Positions 7,886 to 18,769 of a stretch of 45,801 nt of DNA are shown one piece after another; the first letter of the stretch is position 1; every line of letters begins with the position of its first letter. The stretch comes from an uncultured Clostridium sp. (GTDB taxonomy: Bacteria > Bacillota > Clostridia > TANB77 > CAG-508), in NCBI GenBank assembly GCA_948436025.1, contig CAOJHH010000007.1, forward strand, positions 1-45,801. Direction: 5' to 3'. A program made the position numbers and the translations under genes. The notes under the pieces were generated by a model. That model saw only the letters and a list, made by a program, of their open reading frames with translations, was not told the origin of the DNA and made no database searches.

Positions 7886-9637
7886 TTCAAACTTTCGTAA
7901 TACGAATTGTATAATTTACTATAATATCCGCCCGTTTTTAATAATTCTAAGTGATTTCCCATTTCTACGATTTCTCCTGCATCGAGCACGATGATTTTGT
8001 CTACATTGACAATAGTAGCTAGGCGGTGGGCAATGAAGATAGAGGTTTTTTCTTTTGAAATGGTGTCTATGGATTTTTGGATTAGTTTTTCGGTGTGGGT
8101 ATCGATATTGGCAGTTGCTTCGTCTAGTATGAAAATAGAAGGATTGTGTGCAAAAATTCTAGCAAATGCTAATAGTTGTTTTTCCCCTGCCGAAAAAGAG
8201 GAGCCTCTTTCTTTTGCAATTTCTTGTATTCCATTTGGAAGGTTGGAAACAAAGTCGTCTGCTGAGGATAATCGAATGGCTTCTACAATGTCTTCTTCGG
8301 TTATATTGGTATTGTTTAGTTTAATATTACCCACAATGCTTCTTGCAAAAATAAATGGGTCTTGTAGAATAATGCCAATGTGTGCTCTTAAACTTCGTTT
8401 ATTGATATTTTTAATGTTCACTCCATCTAATAAGATTTCGCCTTGTTGTATTTCATAAAAGCGATTGATTAAATTGGTAATGGTGGTTTTACCACAACCC
8501 GTTTTTCCCACTAATGCAACACTTTGACCGAGGCTCTATGGTGAAACTTACATTTTTTAGTACCCACTTTTCATTATCATACGAAAACCATACATTTTTG
8601 AATTCAATTTTTCCTTTTACTTTGCTTAAGTTTACGCCTGCGTCTAAGTCTTCTAAATATTCTTTATGGTCTAAAATATTATAAATTTTGTTAATAGAAA
8701 CAAAGGCTTCTTGCACGGTTTCGATGTTATCGATGGTTCTCGTAATTGGCTCAAATAGTTGCCTAATATAACTAATAAATACATAAATAATTCCAACATC
8801 TAGAGCTTGTTCTAGCATACCTCCAAGACATACCCATATAATAATGCAAATTGCTAAGTTTTCTAGAATTGTCATAAGCCCCGGAAGTAAGCCTTCAATA
8901 ATCCCCCCCGGTATTCTGGAATTACGATACCCATTGGTTAGGACTTTACATTCTTCCTGTTTTTCTTTTTGAATATTGAAGATTTTTATTAACTTTGCTC
9001 CATAAATGGATTCTGCCAAAAAGGTATTTAACTTGGTTTTAATCACTTTTGATTTATCATAAATTTTATTTAATAATTTGGTTAATACCACAGAAAATAG
9101 AATAATCAAAGGGATTACCAAAAAAGCAAGCAAGCTTAGTTTGGCACTAAAATAAAGCATCATCACAATAATTGCCACAATTAAAATCATATCTTTAAAA
9201 AAAGTGGTAATAACATCTTTAAATAAGGTAGAAATATCTTCTACATCATTGGTAATTCGCACAAATAATTTCCCTGCCGAGGTACGGTCATGAAACGAAA
9301 TATTGGCGTATTGTGTATACTTAAATAAGCGATTTCGCATGGTATAAATAATGTCTTCCCCCATCATGTTGGTGGCGGTACTAGCAATAAAATCAATAAT
9401 ATTTCCTAATAATACAATTCCTATGTAGATAGCACCTATCATGCCAATGGTAATGGCTCCTTTTTGGTAGATACCAAATTTTAAATAATCATCCATTACG
9501 ATTTTAATTAAATATGGTTTTACCAGTTCTCCTATATTAATGAGTAACGAAAGAACCGTAACAATAGCAATTGTTTTTTTATGTGGTTTTGCCATTTCTA
9601 ATACATGTGCTATCGTACTATGCTTCTTGTTTTTCAT
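7882..9637 (-). CDS. ABC exporter half (YheH-like), read through a +1 frameshift at CGG
   Basis: This 584-residue protein is an exporter half-transporter: six membrane helices in the first about 330 residues, then the nucleotide-binding domain. The frame breaks at CGG 8528-8530. The zero frame gives a short wrong tail, while skipping C gives PGQSVALVGKTGCGKTT, an intact Walker A. The signature is FSAGEKQ, and Walker B is IFILDEATANID with the catalytic Glu. The start ATG at 9635-9637 follows TGGAGG. It is 41 bases downstream of the other half and surely co-transcribed. In heterodimeric exporters the partner with the canonical Glu performs hydrolysis, which fits this gene. It probably exports drugs, lipids or peptides; the substrate is not visible. 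Confidence 0.9.
8528..8530 (-). other. +1 frameshift site (Pro-CGG-T)
   Basis: In-frame CGG at codon 370 of the YheH-like gene, after GAG CCT. Skipping C gives GGT CAA AGT (Gly-Gln-Ser), the normal lead into Walker A. Confidence 0.9.
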
Positions 9638-9678
9638 TTTGACCTCCATTTCTACTTTGTTTATACCCAAAATCGCCC

Positions 9679-11419
9679 CTACAAGGTTATTTCGGCTTTT
9701 GCTATTTGTTCTTTGTAGTAACGATAATATCTTCCTTTTTTTCTTAGTAATTCTTCATGGGTTCCCATTTCTAGTGCTTCTCCACTTTCTAATACCATAA
9801 TGTTATTAGCGTCTTTGATGTCTGAAATTCGATTGGAAATGATAATACAGGTTTTGTCTTTTACTAATTCTTTTATATTATTTAAGACCTTTTGCTCGGT
9901 TTTATTATCTAAGGCAGAAAAGGTGTCGTCAAAAATAACTACTTTGCTTTTCTTTAGAAAAGCTCTCGAAATTACTACTCTTTGCCTTTGTCCTCCGTGA
10001 AAGGTCGGTTCCTCTTTCTCCAATCACGGTTTCAATTCCATTTTGCATTTTTTCAATATCCTCGTAAATCATAGCATTTTTTGCACTTTCTTTAATTTCT
10101 TCTTCTTCAAATTCTTGTTTAAATAATTTGATGTTCTCTTTTAAGGTAGTAGAAAATAAGAAATTGTCTTGCGTAATATAACAAATATGCTTTCTTAGTA
10201 CACTTAGGGGAATATCGTTAATATCCTTTCCATCGATAAATATTTTTCCTTTTGCTACTGGGTATAGGTGTAGTAATAAATTCATAAGAGTGGTTTTTCC
10301 ACTTCCAATACTACCAATAATACCTAGCGTTTCTCCTTTTTTTACAGTTACCTTAATTTGTTTTAATACCATTTCTAAATTTTCTGGATAATTAAAATTC
10401 AAGTTGTGAATTTCAATGTTCCCTTCAAAATCGGTATCTTCTTCTACAGTTTTTAGGTTGATTTTTTCTCTTTCTAAATTAAAAACTTGCTCTAACCTTT
10501 GGTAGGAAATCTTCGCCCTTTTATACCTAGAAATGACACTAGGAAGCCAGGAAACTGGTCCCACAAATAAGGCAATATAGCCATTAAAAGCAATGAAGTC
10601 TCCTGTGGTAATGGTTCCCTCTAATACTAATTTTGAACCATATAATAGAGAAATTCCATAACACAACCCAAAGCAAATATTAAGGCAGGTAGAAAGCAAG
10701 GTAGAGTGAACATCCACTGCATTGTTTGCTTCTTTTAATTTACGATTTTTCCTTATAAATTCTTTTACTTGGTTTAATTCCCCTGTGTATGCCTTTGTAG
10801 TACGAATGGCGTCGGTACTTTCTTGTACATATTCCGAAAGCTCTGTAAAATAGCCTTGGGATTTACGAAAACTGCTTTCTACATATTCCTTAATTTTTAT
10901 GATTAGAAAAACCGTTACGACAATTGGGCATAGGGTAACTAAGGTAAGGGACAAATTCACTCCACTCATCATGGTATAAGTGGCAATAATAGCAGTAAAC
11001 AAAAACCTTGTCCCATAAGAAAGAAGGCGGTAAATAAAAGCTCGTATTTCGGTTACATCTTTTACGAAATACGACATTAATTCTCCGTTTTTAATGTTTT
11101 GAAGACTTGTCATTTTTATTTTCATAAATTGCTCAAATAATTTATCTTTTAGATCTCGTTCCATACTTCTTGGGGTATAACCAGTAAGCCATCTCCATGG
11201 CATACGAACGGCTAGTATCACAAAACAAATGCCAAGTAAATACCATGCTTGTAAGTATATGGCACTACGATTATTTTCGATATCATATAATAAATCGATG
11301 ATGTGTCCTATGATTTTTGGCGGATAGGTTAAAAAATACATATTTAGTGCAATAAATAGAATTTGTAATAGTATCGCCAACCAGTATTTTTTGATAATAT
11401 TTGCTAATATTTTTTTCAT
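9679..11419 (-). CDS. ABC exporter half (YheI-like), read through a +1 frameshift at CGG
   Basis: This 579-residue partner half-transporter has an N-terminal six-helix membrane domain and a C-terminal ATPase domain with Walker A GSIGSGKTT. The frame breaks inside the ABC signature at CGG 9995-9997: the zero frame reads LSRRTKAK, while skipping C restores LSGGQRQRV. Walker B is VVIFDDTFSALD, with Asp in place of the catalytic Glu, as in the degenerate site of heterodimeric exporters. The likely start is the ATG at 11417-11419 after AAGGGG; the longer frame upstream has no ribosome site. It is the first gene of the two-gene exporter operon. Confidence 0.9.
9995..9997 (-). other. +1 frameshift site (Ser-CGG-A) in the ABC signature
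   Basis: In-frame CGG at codon 475, after CTT TCA. Skipping C gives GGA GGA CAA, the LSGGQ motif. It would be hard to place a random indel more harmfully in a gene that is otherwise intact. Confidence 0.93.
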
Positions 11420-11573
11420 GCTTCGATTAACCCCTTTTTCTTTGGTTTTTTCGTCATAATCTCTCTTTTTATCATACACTAAAATTGGGGCTTGGAATAT
11501 TAAATTTTCATGACATTTTCGTAACAAATGGCATTCTTTCTTATTTTTTAGTATAATAAGTTTTGGTGATGTT

Positions 11574-12077
11574 ATGGAGATACGTTTTGAAAATACAACG
11601 GCTTATAATTTACAGGAATATAAAAAATTTGTGAATTTCCATTCGGAAAAAAATAATTTAAAATATTATCTTTACACTTTATTTATTTCGGTACTGCTTA
11701 TTTTTTGCATGATAATGCAGTTTTCCTATGGTAGAATTTTACTTGGTATTTGCTTTATTTTTGTTTTTGTTATTTTTCTTTGCTATCGTTTTTTACATCC
11801 TTTGTATCTTGTGAAAAAGGAAGCTTCTAGTAAGAAAGTGCAAAAACAAATGAAAAATACTTATACCTTTTACGATGATTTTGTTACTATTTTTAATGGG
11901 GAAACTAAAGTGAAATTACGCTATTTTAAGTTTTATAAGATTTATGAAGAAGGAGACCGTTTTTATTTATATTTGGATAAAACACATTCGTATGTGTTAT
12001 TAAAAAATAATTTTTCCATTGGAAAACCAGAAGATTTCTATGGTTTTATGAAGAAGAAGTTGTGGAAGAAAATATAG
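11574..12077 (+). CDS. YcxB-like membrane protein
   Basis: A 167-residue protein with two adjacent membrane segments (about residues 34-52 and 57-75). A C-terminal domain has the pattern YTFYDDFVTI, KLRYFKFYKIYE and FYLYLDKTHSYVLLK seen in the YcxB-like family. That family is common beside small regulatory or surface genes and has no firmly known function. The ATG at 11574 follows a weak GGTGAT. A TATAAT at 11552 lies close upstream, so the leader is short. It is divergent from the ABC exporter and convergent with tcdA. It has no in-frame CGG. Confidence 0.75.
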   Translation: MEIRFENTTAYNLQEYKKFVNFHSEKNNLKYYLYTLFISVLLIFCMIMQFSYGRILLGICFIFVFVIFLCYRFLHPLYLVKKEASSKKVQKQMKNTYTFYDDFVTIFNGETKVKLRYFKFYKIYEEGDRFYLYLDKTHSYVLLKNNFSIGKPEDFYGFMKKKLWKKI

Positions 12078-12097
12078 AGGTTATATATACAAGCCTC

Positions 12098-12799
12098 TTA
12101 TTTTACGATATCTTTTATAACTTCTCCAGCTAGAATTAATCCTGCAACCGATGGAACAAAGGATATGCTTCCTGGGGTTTGTTTTTTTGTTTCTTCCTCT
12201 TGATTATTTTTGATTGTAATTGGTATTTCTTTTGAGTAGATTACTTTTAACGCTGGTATATTTCGTTTTTTTAGTTCTTTTCTTACTACTTTTGCAAGTG
12301 GGCAGATGCTTGTTTTATATATGTCTGTTACTTCAAACTTGGTTGGGTCTAGTTTGTTTCCCGTTCCCATACAGGATATTATTGGGATTTGTAGGTTATT
12401 TGCTTGTAGCACTAATTCGATTTTTGCACTTATGGTATCAATGGCGTCGATGATATAGGAAATGGAGTTGTCTAGTATTTTTTTTGTTTCTTTTGTAAAA
12501 AATTCTTGGTAGGTTTCTACTTTAGCGGATGGATTAATGTCTAGAATTCGTGATTTTGCCACTTCTACTTTGGGTTTGCCAATGGTAGAGGTAGTTGCTA
12601 TGATTTGCCTGTTTAAGTTGGTTTCTTCTATGATGTCATGGTCTACTAAAATAAAATGGCCAATTCCGGCTCTTGCTAATCCTTCTACTGCATAGGAACC
12701 AACTCCTCCGATACCGAAAATAGCTACTTTTGTGTTTTGTAGCTTTTCTCTTCCTTCTTTTCCAATTAATAATTCTGTTCTTGAAAATTGATTTTGCAT
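12098..12799 (-). CDS. tcdA: tRNA threonylcarbamoyladenosine dehydratase
   Basis: A 233-residue E1/ThiF-fold protein that converts t6A37 of tRNA to its cyclic form using ATP. The nucleotide-binding motif GIGGVGSYAVEGLARAGI and the following VDHDIIEETNLNRQ are typical. An internal sequence with CPLAKVVRKELKK is also characteristic of TcdA. The start is the ATG at 12797-12799, behind AAGGAGAG. The frame stays open further upstream, but only by running through the composite repeat, so that extension is not protein. It lies downstream of mnmA, with the repeat between them. MoeB- or ThiF-type activity is less likely because no MoaD, ThiS or ThiG gene is nearby. Confidence 0.88.
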   Translation of the reverse strand: MQNQFSRTELLIGKEGREKLQNTKVAIFGIGGVGSYAVEGLARAGIGHFILVDHDIIEETNLNRQIIATTSTIGKPKVEVAKSRILDINPSAKVETYQEFFTKETKKILDNSISYIIDAIDTISAKIELVLQANNLQIPIISCMGTGNKLDPTKFEVTDIYKTSICPLAKVVRKELKKRNIPALKVIYSKEIPITIKNNQEEETKKQTPGSISFVPSVAGLILAGEVIKDIVK

Positions 12800-12821
12800 G
12801 GTTTGTTTCTCTCCTTTTAAG

Positions 12822-12902
12822 AACCCCCAGTCCACTTCGTGGACAGCCCCCTTGTTAAAGGGGCTTTCTTGCAAGGCTTCGTGAGGCTTTTGCAAGAAAA
12901 TT
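12822..12902. repeat. Composite GC-rich palindromic repeat
   Basis: Three hairpin units in a row: CCCCCAGTC with a short CCACTTCGTGG stem, then CCCCTTGTTAAAGGGG, then CTTGCAAGGC...GCTTTTGCAAG. The CCCCCAGTC and AGGGGGCTGTC parts recur near 6249, 14620 and 16997. It separates mnmA from tcdA and may act as a transcription attenuator. Confidence 0.7.
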
Positions 12903-12912
12903 AGTTTAACAC

Positions 12913-13968
12913 TTATTTCATAATCTTTCCGCCCCCTAGGACGATGTCTTCTATGTAGAATACAGCGGATTGTCCTGGGGTGATTGCTCTTTGTTGTTCT
13001 TCGAAAATGACTTTTATGTTGTTTTGTTCTTGTTTTATGCTTGCTTTTGCTTTTTTTGAGGAGTATCGTGTTTTTACGCTTACTTCTGTCCAGTTTGGTA
13101 GGTTGTCTACTAGTAGTAGGTTGATGTCTGAAACGGTAATTTCTTTTTGGTAAAGTTCGTTTTCTTCTCCGACAATCACTTCGTTTTTGTTTGGGTTGAA
13201 ACCTAGTACGAAAAGGGGTACTGGGTTTGATATTCCTAGCCCTTTTCGTTGGCCGATGGTGTAGTGGTATAAGCCTGTATGGGTACCTAGTATTTTACCT
13301 TGTTTGGTTACGATATTTCCTTTGGTTGGGGTTAGGTTGGAATTGGTTTCTAGGAATTTTTTGTAGTTTCCGTCTGGAATAAAGCAGATGTCTTCACTAT
13401 CTGGTTTGTTTGCCACCTTTAGGTTATGGTTTCTTGCAATTTGTCTTATTTCTTCTTTGTTAGGAAAGTCGGAAAGTGGAAATAGGACATGTTCAATAAT
13501 GTGTTTTGGTAGGTTCCATAACACATAGCTTTGGTCTTTTTTTCCGGCGTTTGATTGTTTTAGTACCCATTTTTGGTATTGTGTGTGATATTCGGTTTTT
13601 GCATAGTGTCCTGTGGCAATGTAGTTACAGCCTAATTCTTGCGCTTTTTCGTACATAAAACCGAATTTTAGGTATTTGTTACATTCAATGCAAGGGTTTG
13701 GGGTTTGGCAGTTTGCATAGGTGTTTATGAAGTTGTCTATTACATGAGTTTTGAAAATGTCTTTACAATTGTATGTGATATGTGGGATACCGATTTGGTT
13801 ACATACATTTTTGGCATCTAAGTAGGTATTTTGGTTACAGCAACTACTGCCTGCGTATAGCTCTAGTGTGGTTCCAATAACTTCGTAGCCTTGCTCTTTT
13901 AGAAGAAGAGCTGATACGCTACTGTCCACCCCTCCGCTCATTCCTAATAATACTTTTTTGTTTTCCAT
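12913..13968 (-). CDS. mnmA: tRNA-specific 2-thiouridylase
   Basis: A 351-residue enzyme that places sulfur at position 2 of the wobble uridine in Lys, Glu and Gln tRNAs. The PP-loop is MSGGVDSSVSALLL. The first catalytic cysteine lies in QTPNPCIECN and the second in DSEDICFIPDG. The tRNA-contact segment GHYAKTEY and the C-terminal barrel motif TPGQSAVFY are present. Length is normal. It has no in-frame CGG although eight occur out of phase. Its sulfur donor is plausibly SufS, encoded about 0.7 kb upstream on the same strand, an inference from proximity. Confidence 0.96.
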   Translation of the reverse strand: MENKKVLLGMSGGVDSSVSALLLKEQGYEVIGTTLELYAGSSCCNQNTYLDAKNVCNQIGIPHITYNCKDIFKTHVIDNFINTYANCQTPNPCIECNKYLKFGFMYEKAQELGCNYIATGHYAKTEYHTQYQKWVLKQSNAGKKDQSYVLWNLPKHIIEHVLFPLSDFPNKEEIRQIARNHNLKVANKPDSEDICFIPDGNYKKFLETNSNLTPTKGNIVTKQGKILGTHTGLYHYTIGQRKGLGISNPVPLFVLGFNPNKNEVIVGEENELYQKEITVSDINLLLVDNLPNWTEVSVKTRYSSKKAKASIKQEQNNIKVIFEEQQRAITPGQSAVFYIEDIVLGGGKIMK

Positions 13969-14004
13969 TTTCTTATTTCCTTTTTTCTATAAATTTTCGC
14001 TCCC

Positions 14005-14100
14005 AGAGGATAATGTTTTTATTTTTATTCGGTTCGACACTCGTAACTGCCACTTAGGACTCCGCGTTCTCACCTACTAAAAATAAAAACATTATCCTCT
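14005..14100. repeat. Long-armed inverted repeat, element 1
   Basis: Perfect 23-base arms (14005-14027 and 14078-14100) begin AGAGGATAATGTTTTTATTT, with a 50-base, more GC-rich centre. It lies between mnmA and sufU. The arms differ in sequence from those of elements 2 and 3, but the architecture is the same. Confidence 0.85.
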
Positions 14101-14121
14101 TCACGCTAGTAAGAGCAAGAA

Positions 14122-14556
14122 TTATGGCTTTTGATTTAACATGTCTTCTAGGGTGTACCATGCAAGGAGAGCACATTTTACTCTTGCTGGCATGTTAGAT
14201 ACATTTCTAAAAGCGATGGCATCTTCTAGTTTTTCTAGTTCTTCTTCGTTTGTAGTTTCTCGTTTTATCATTTTAATAAAAGTTTTAATGATGTCTTTTG
14301 CTTGTTCTATGGTTTTTCCCTTTAGAGTGTCTATCATAATAGAGGTAGAGGCTTGCGATATGGCACAGCCATGCCCTGTAAAAGCCATGTCTTCTATGAT
14401 ATCTCCATTTAATTTTATCTCTAAAGTAATTTCGTCTCCACAGTTTGGATTGTGTCCTAATTTACACTCATTTGGTGCTTCTAAATTTCTTTTGTGGTAC
14501 GAATTCATGCTGTGCTCCATGATTAATTCATTATAAATTTGTGTTAAATCTTCCAT
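14122..14556 (-). CDS. sufU: Fe-S assembly sulfurtransferase SufU
   Basis: A 144-residue SufU protein that accepts sulfur from SufS in a zinc-dependent way and passes it to SufBCD. The three zinc-ligand cysteines are in the expected places: NPNCGDE, GHGCAIS and VKCALLAW. The insertion between the second and third cysteines that separates SufU from IscU is present (about residues 75-115). The start is set at the second ATG of an ATGATG pair, five bases after GGAGG. It lies downstream of sufS, with a composite repeat between them that may lower read-through. Confidence 0.93.
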   Translation of the reverse strand: MEDLTQIYNELIMEHSMNSYHKRNLEAPNECKLGHNPNCGDEITLEIKLNGDIIEDMAFTGHGCAISQASTSIMIDTLKGKTIEQAKDIIKTFIKMIKRETTNEEELEKLEDAIAFRNVSNMPARVKCALLAWYTLEDMLNQKP

Positions 14557-14619
14557 CATTTCCTCCAATTCGTTTTATAGGATTTACCTTTGTCCTTGTA
14601 CTATATTAAAACAGTAGCA

Positions 14620-14670
14620 TAAAGGCCCCTTTACGTAAGGGGGCTGTCGTCGCTAGGCGACTGGGGGTTC
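14620..14670. repeat. Composite GC-rich palindromic repeat between sufS and sufU
   Basis: AAAGGCCCCTTTACGTAAGG and GGGCTGTCGTCGC... followed by GGCGACTGGGGGTTC. Two nested hairpins share their ends with the 6249 and 16997 copies. It touches the sufS stop codon and may act as a terminator or processing site. Confidence 0.7.
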
Positions 14671-15890
<1,220 letters not shown>

Positions 15891-15899
15891 ACTTTCTCC

Positions 15900-16971
15900 T
15901 TAATCTAATCTCTCATCTATTTTTTGTAAAATTTGCTCTTTTAATTCCTTATTTTCAATACCTTCGATGATTTTGTTAAATCTTGCTCTTACCATTAGTT
16001 TCATGGCTTCTTTTTTTTCAAAACCTCGACTCATGATGTAGAATAATTCCTTGTCTCCTATTTTTCCGAGCAGAAGAAGAGTGGTTACCTTCTACTTCTT
16101 CTTCGGAACATAGTAGCATTGGTAAGGCTAGTGACTTTGCTGTATCGGATAATAGCATGCAATTTTCGTTTTCATTTCCAGTTGCTTTTTTGCAACCTTT
16201 TTTAAAATCGATGGTGCCTTTGAAATGCTTTTTTGCTTTGTCCTTTAGTGCTCCTTCTACTTGTATATCGATATTTGATTTTTCACCTCGTAGTTCTCCA
16301 ATATAGTTTAGGTCGAAAAGTTGGTTTTCTTTTCCTAGATAAATAGTATTTAGGATATTGTTTGAAGACTTTCCTAATAGGTTTGAATAGTAATTGGTAA
16401 TGCTATTTTTGCCACCAAAATCGATAATGGTATAATTTACTTTTGCATTTTCTGCTAGGGTATTTTCGATGCTCATGAAGTGATTGGATGTTGCATTCAT
16501 AAAATTTACAAGAATAATATGTAGGTTTGCATTTTTCTTTGCCTGTACTTGAAGCACTCCATTGTGAAATGCTTGTATGTCTTGTTTTGTTTCATATTGA
16601 AGTACAAAGGTTGCTTTTGTACCCTCATTTGCTTCTATTGCAATTTGGTCTACTAACTGCCTGTTATTTTCATCAAACAAAAACTTCATTTGCATTTCGG
16701 AACCTGTCATATGATTGGTGGTTATTTTTAATCCCTGGTTTGCCAATTTTGCAACTTGGGCTTTGAGTTCTTCTCCCAAACCATAAACCAATTCACAGGA
16801 TTTCATTTCCATACTTTGATTAACATCAATTTTATCTTTTTCGTAAGTCATTTCTACATTATGAAATTCCCCAATTTCTTTGGGTATTTGCACATCATCT
16901 AATTTTATATTATTCATATTAAAATTTCTCGACGTTCTTACTGGTGTTTCGTTTAATTTTAAGTTTGACAT
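15900..16971 (-). CDS. sufD: Fe-S scaffold protein SufD, read through a +1 frameshift at CGG
   Basis: A 356-residue beta-helix protein that pairs with SufB in the SufBC2D scaffold. The central repeats (residues about 90-270) and the C-terminal helical end are recognisable. The frame breaks at CGG 16066-16068 (Ala301-Gly302). Skipping C restores AGKIGDKELFYIMSRG, the conserved C-terminal SufC-binding region that matches the end of SufB, and the frame runs to TAA at 15900. The unshifted reading ends after about 16 further unrelated residues. It lies downstream of sufB, with a composite repeat between them, and 9 bases before sufS. Confidence 0.92.
16066..16068 (-). other. +1 frameshift site (Ala-CGG-A)
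   Basis: In-frame CGG at codon 302 of sufD, after TCT GCT. Skipping C gives GGA AAA ATA GGA (Gly-Lys-Ile-Gly). Confidence 0.92.
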
Positions 16972-16996
16972 AGCTTTCCTTTCTAAATTTCATACT

Positions 16997-17049
16997 AAAG
17001 GCCCCTTTACTGAAGGGGGGTGGCGTGCAAAGCACAACTGGGTTTTCTT
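16997..17049. repeat. Composite GC-rich palindromic repeat between sufB and sufD
   Basis: AAAGGCCCCTTTACTGAAGG followed by a GGCGTGCAAAGCAC hairpin and an AACTGGGTTTTC end. It has the same layout as the 14620 copy and lies directly after the sufB stop codon inside the operon. Confidence 0.65.
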
Positions 17050-18451
17050 TTACCCAATGGCTCCCTCTAGTTCCAAATTGATAAGATTATTCATTTCTAC
17101 TGCATATTCGACTGGTAATTCTTTTGAAATCGGATAGGCAAATCCTCTTACTATCATTGCTTTTGCGTCTTCTTCGGATAGTCCTCTACTCATTAGATAA
17201 AAAATCGTTTTATCACTAATTTTTCCGATTTTGGCTTCGTGTGAGAATTCGACTTCATCAGTCCTTATGTCATTTACTGGTATGGTATCGGAAATGGACT
17301 TATCGTCTAGCATAAGGGATTCACAAGATACGCTCGATTTTGAGCCTTCTGCATTTTCGTTTATGCGAACCAAGGAACGATAGGTGCATTTTCCTCCATT
17401 TTTGGAAATGGATTTGGCATTTACGACACTTGAAGTATTTTTGGCATTGTGAATGACCTTAAAGCCATTATCTAAATTTTGTCCTCCTCCTGCAAAGGAA
17501 ATTCCAGTATATTCGGATTTTGCACCTTCTCCCTTTAAAATACTCATTGGGTATAACATGGAGATTTTTGAGCCAAAGGAACCGTGATACCCAGTCCATT
17601 TTTGCATTTTTTCCTACAATTGCTTTTTTGGTATTTAAGTTTAACATGTTTTTTGACCAGTTTTCAATGGTGGAGTAGCGTAAATAGGCATTGTCTTTTA
17701 CATATAATTCTACGCACCCTGCATGTAGGTTTACTTTGTTGTATTTTGGAGCACTACATCCTTCGATAAAGTGAAGACTTGCTCCTTCGTCTACAATAAT
17801 AAGAGTATGTTCAAATTGACCCGATTCTGGGGAATTTAAACGAAAATACGATTGTAGAGGAATATCTACCTTTACTCCTTTTGGTACATATACAAATGAC
17901 CCACCTGACCACACGGCTCCATGTAGGGCTACAAATTTATGGTCATGTACTGGTACGCATTTCATAAAATGTTCTTTTACTAAATCTGGGTATTTTTTTA
18001 TGGCACTTTCCATATCCGTATAAATAACACCCTGCTTAATTAATTCCTGTTTCATACTATGGTAGACTACTTCGGAATCATACTGTGCCCCTACTCCTGC
18101 TAATGACTCTTTTTCCGCTTCTGGAATCCCTAGTTTATCAAAGGTGTTTTTAATGTCTTCTGGCACATCTTCCCAAGATGTATTTAAGTTTGTTTTTGGC
18201 TTTACATAGGTTGCAATTTCATTCATGTCTAGTTCTGATAAATCTGGCCCCCATGTAGGAAGTTCTAAGCTGTTATATACTTCTAACGCCTTCATACGAA
18301 ACTCTTTCATCCATTTTGGGTCATCTTTTTGTTTGGAAATTTCTTCTATAATTTCAGGCGTTAACCCTTTTTTTATTTTAAAATCATAATCGTCTTGATT
18401 TTTGATGTCATAGATATTACGATTAATTTCATCTAATTTTGTTTTACTCAT
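17050..18451 (-). CDS. sufB: Fe-S scaffold protein SufB, read through a +1 frameshift at CGG
   Basis: The main scaffold of the SufBCD complex, on which new Fe-S clusters form. The joined frames give 466 residues, the usual SufB length. The N-terminal part shows the family pattern (FYVPKGV-like SFVYVPKGVKVDIPLQ, HFIEGCSAP). The break at CGG 17582-17584 (Ser289-Gly290) is repaired to WVSGSFGSKISMLYP, a conserved stretch. After it come the usual HEAKIGKISDKTIFYLMSRG and the C-terminal helices. The ATG lies behind AAAGGAAACG. It sits 311 bases downstream of sufC, with the small plus-strand gene in the gap, so the two probably have separate promoters or read through. Confidence 0.94.
17582..17584 (-). 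other. +1 frameshift site (Ser-CGG-T)
   Basis: In-frame CGG at codon 290 of sufB, after GTA TCA. Skipping C gives GGT TCC TTT GGC (Gly-Ser-Phe-Gly), a conserved SufB segment. Confidence 0.93.
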
Positions 18452-18471
18452 TCTCGTTTCCTTTCACTATA

Positions 18472-18500
18472 TTGTAATGTCACATAATTTGTGTTATAAT
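18472..18500 (+). promoter_or_regulatory. Promoter of the 67-residue membrane protein
   Basis: TTGTAA (18472-18477) and TATAAT (18495-18500) are separated by 17 bases on the plus strand, 38 bases before the start codon. Confidence 0.75.
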
Positions 18501-18538
18501 GATTAATGCATTAACATAATTCTACAGGAGGTACCAAT

Positions 18539-18742
18539 ATGGCTGAATTCTTTGGAAGTGCGTTTGTCGCAGGCATTGTTGTATTTGCTGTTGTTGTTTT
18601 TTTAATAGGCACACCATTTACGCTTTTTTTAATCGCTTATGCGATTGAGGAAAAAACAACTGCAATAGAAAAACATGCAAAATCAATGTCAAAAACTGCT
18701 ACTGCCCTTGAAGAAATTAGCAAATGTATTACCCAAAGCTAG
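18539..18742 (+). CDS. Small single-pass membrane protein (67 residues)
   Basis: A 67-residue protein with a long hydrophobic N-terminal segment (about residues 8-36) and a short charged, helical C-terminal tail containing KHAKSMSKTATALEE. It has its own promoter, an AGGAGG site and a terminator. It is placed head-to-head with sufB and convergent with sufC, so it is inserted into the middle of the suf gene order on the opposite strand. I do not recognise the family. The tail could form a coiled coil. Confidence 0.75.
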   Translation: MAEFFGSAFVAGIVVFAVVVFLIGTPFTLFLIAYAIEEKTTAIEKHAKSMSKTATALEEISKCITQS

Positions 18743-18769
18743 CTATTCATTTAGCTGGCTTTTTATTTA
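18735..18769 (+). terminator. Terminator after the 67-residue gene
   Basis: AAAGCTAGCT pairs with AGCTGGCTTT (one mismatch) and is followed by TTTTATTT. It overlaps the stop codon of the convergent sufC and could serve both genes. Confidence 0.7.

Noticed and set aside
12800..12895. N-terminal extension of TcdA
   Set aside because: The frame is open upstream only because it runs through the composite repeat. The ATG at 12797-12799 has the ribosome site, and family proteins begin there.
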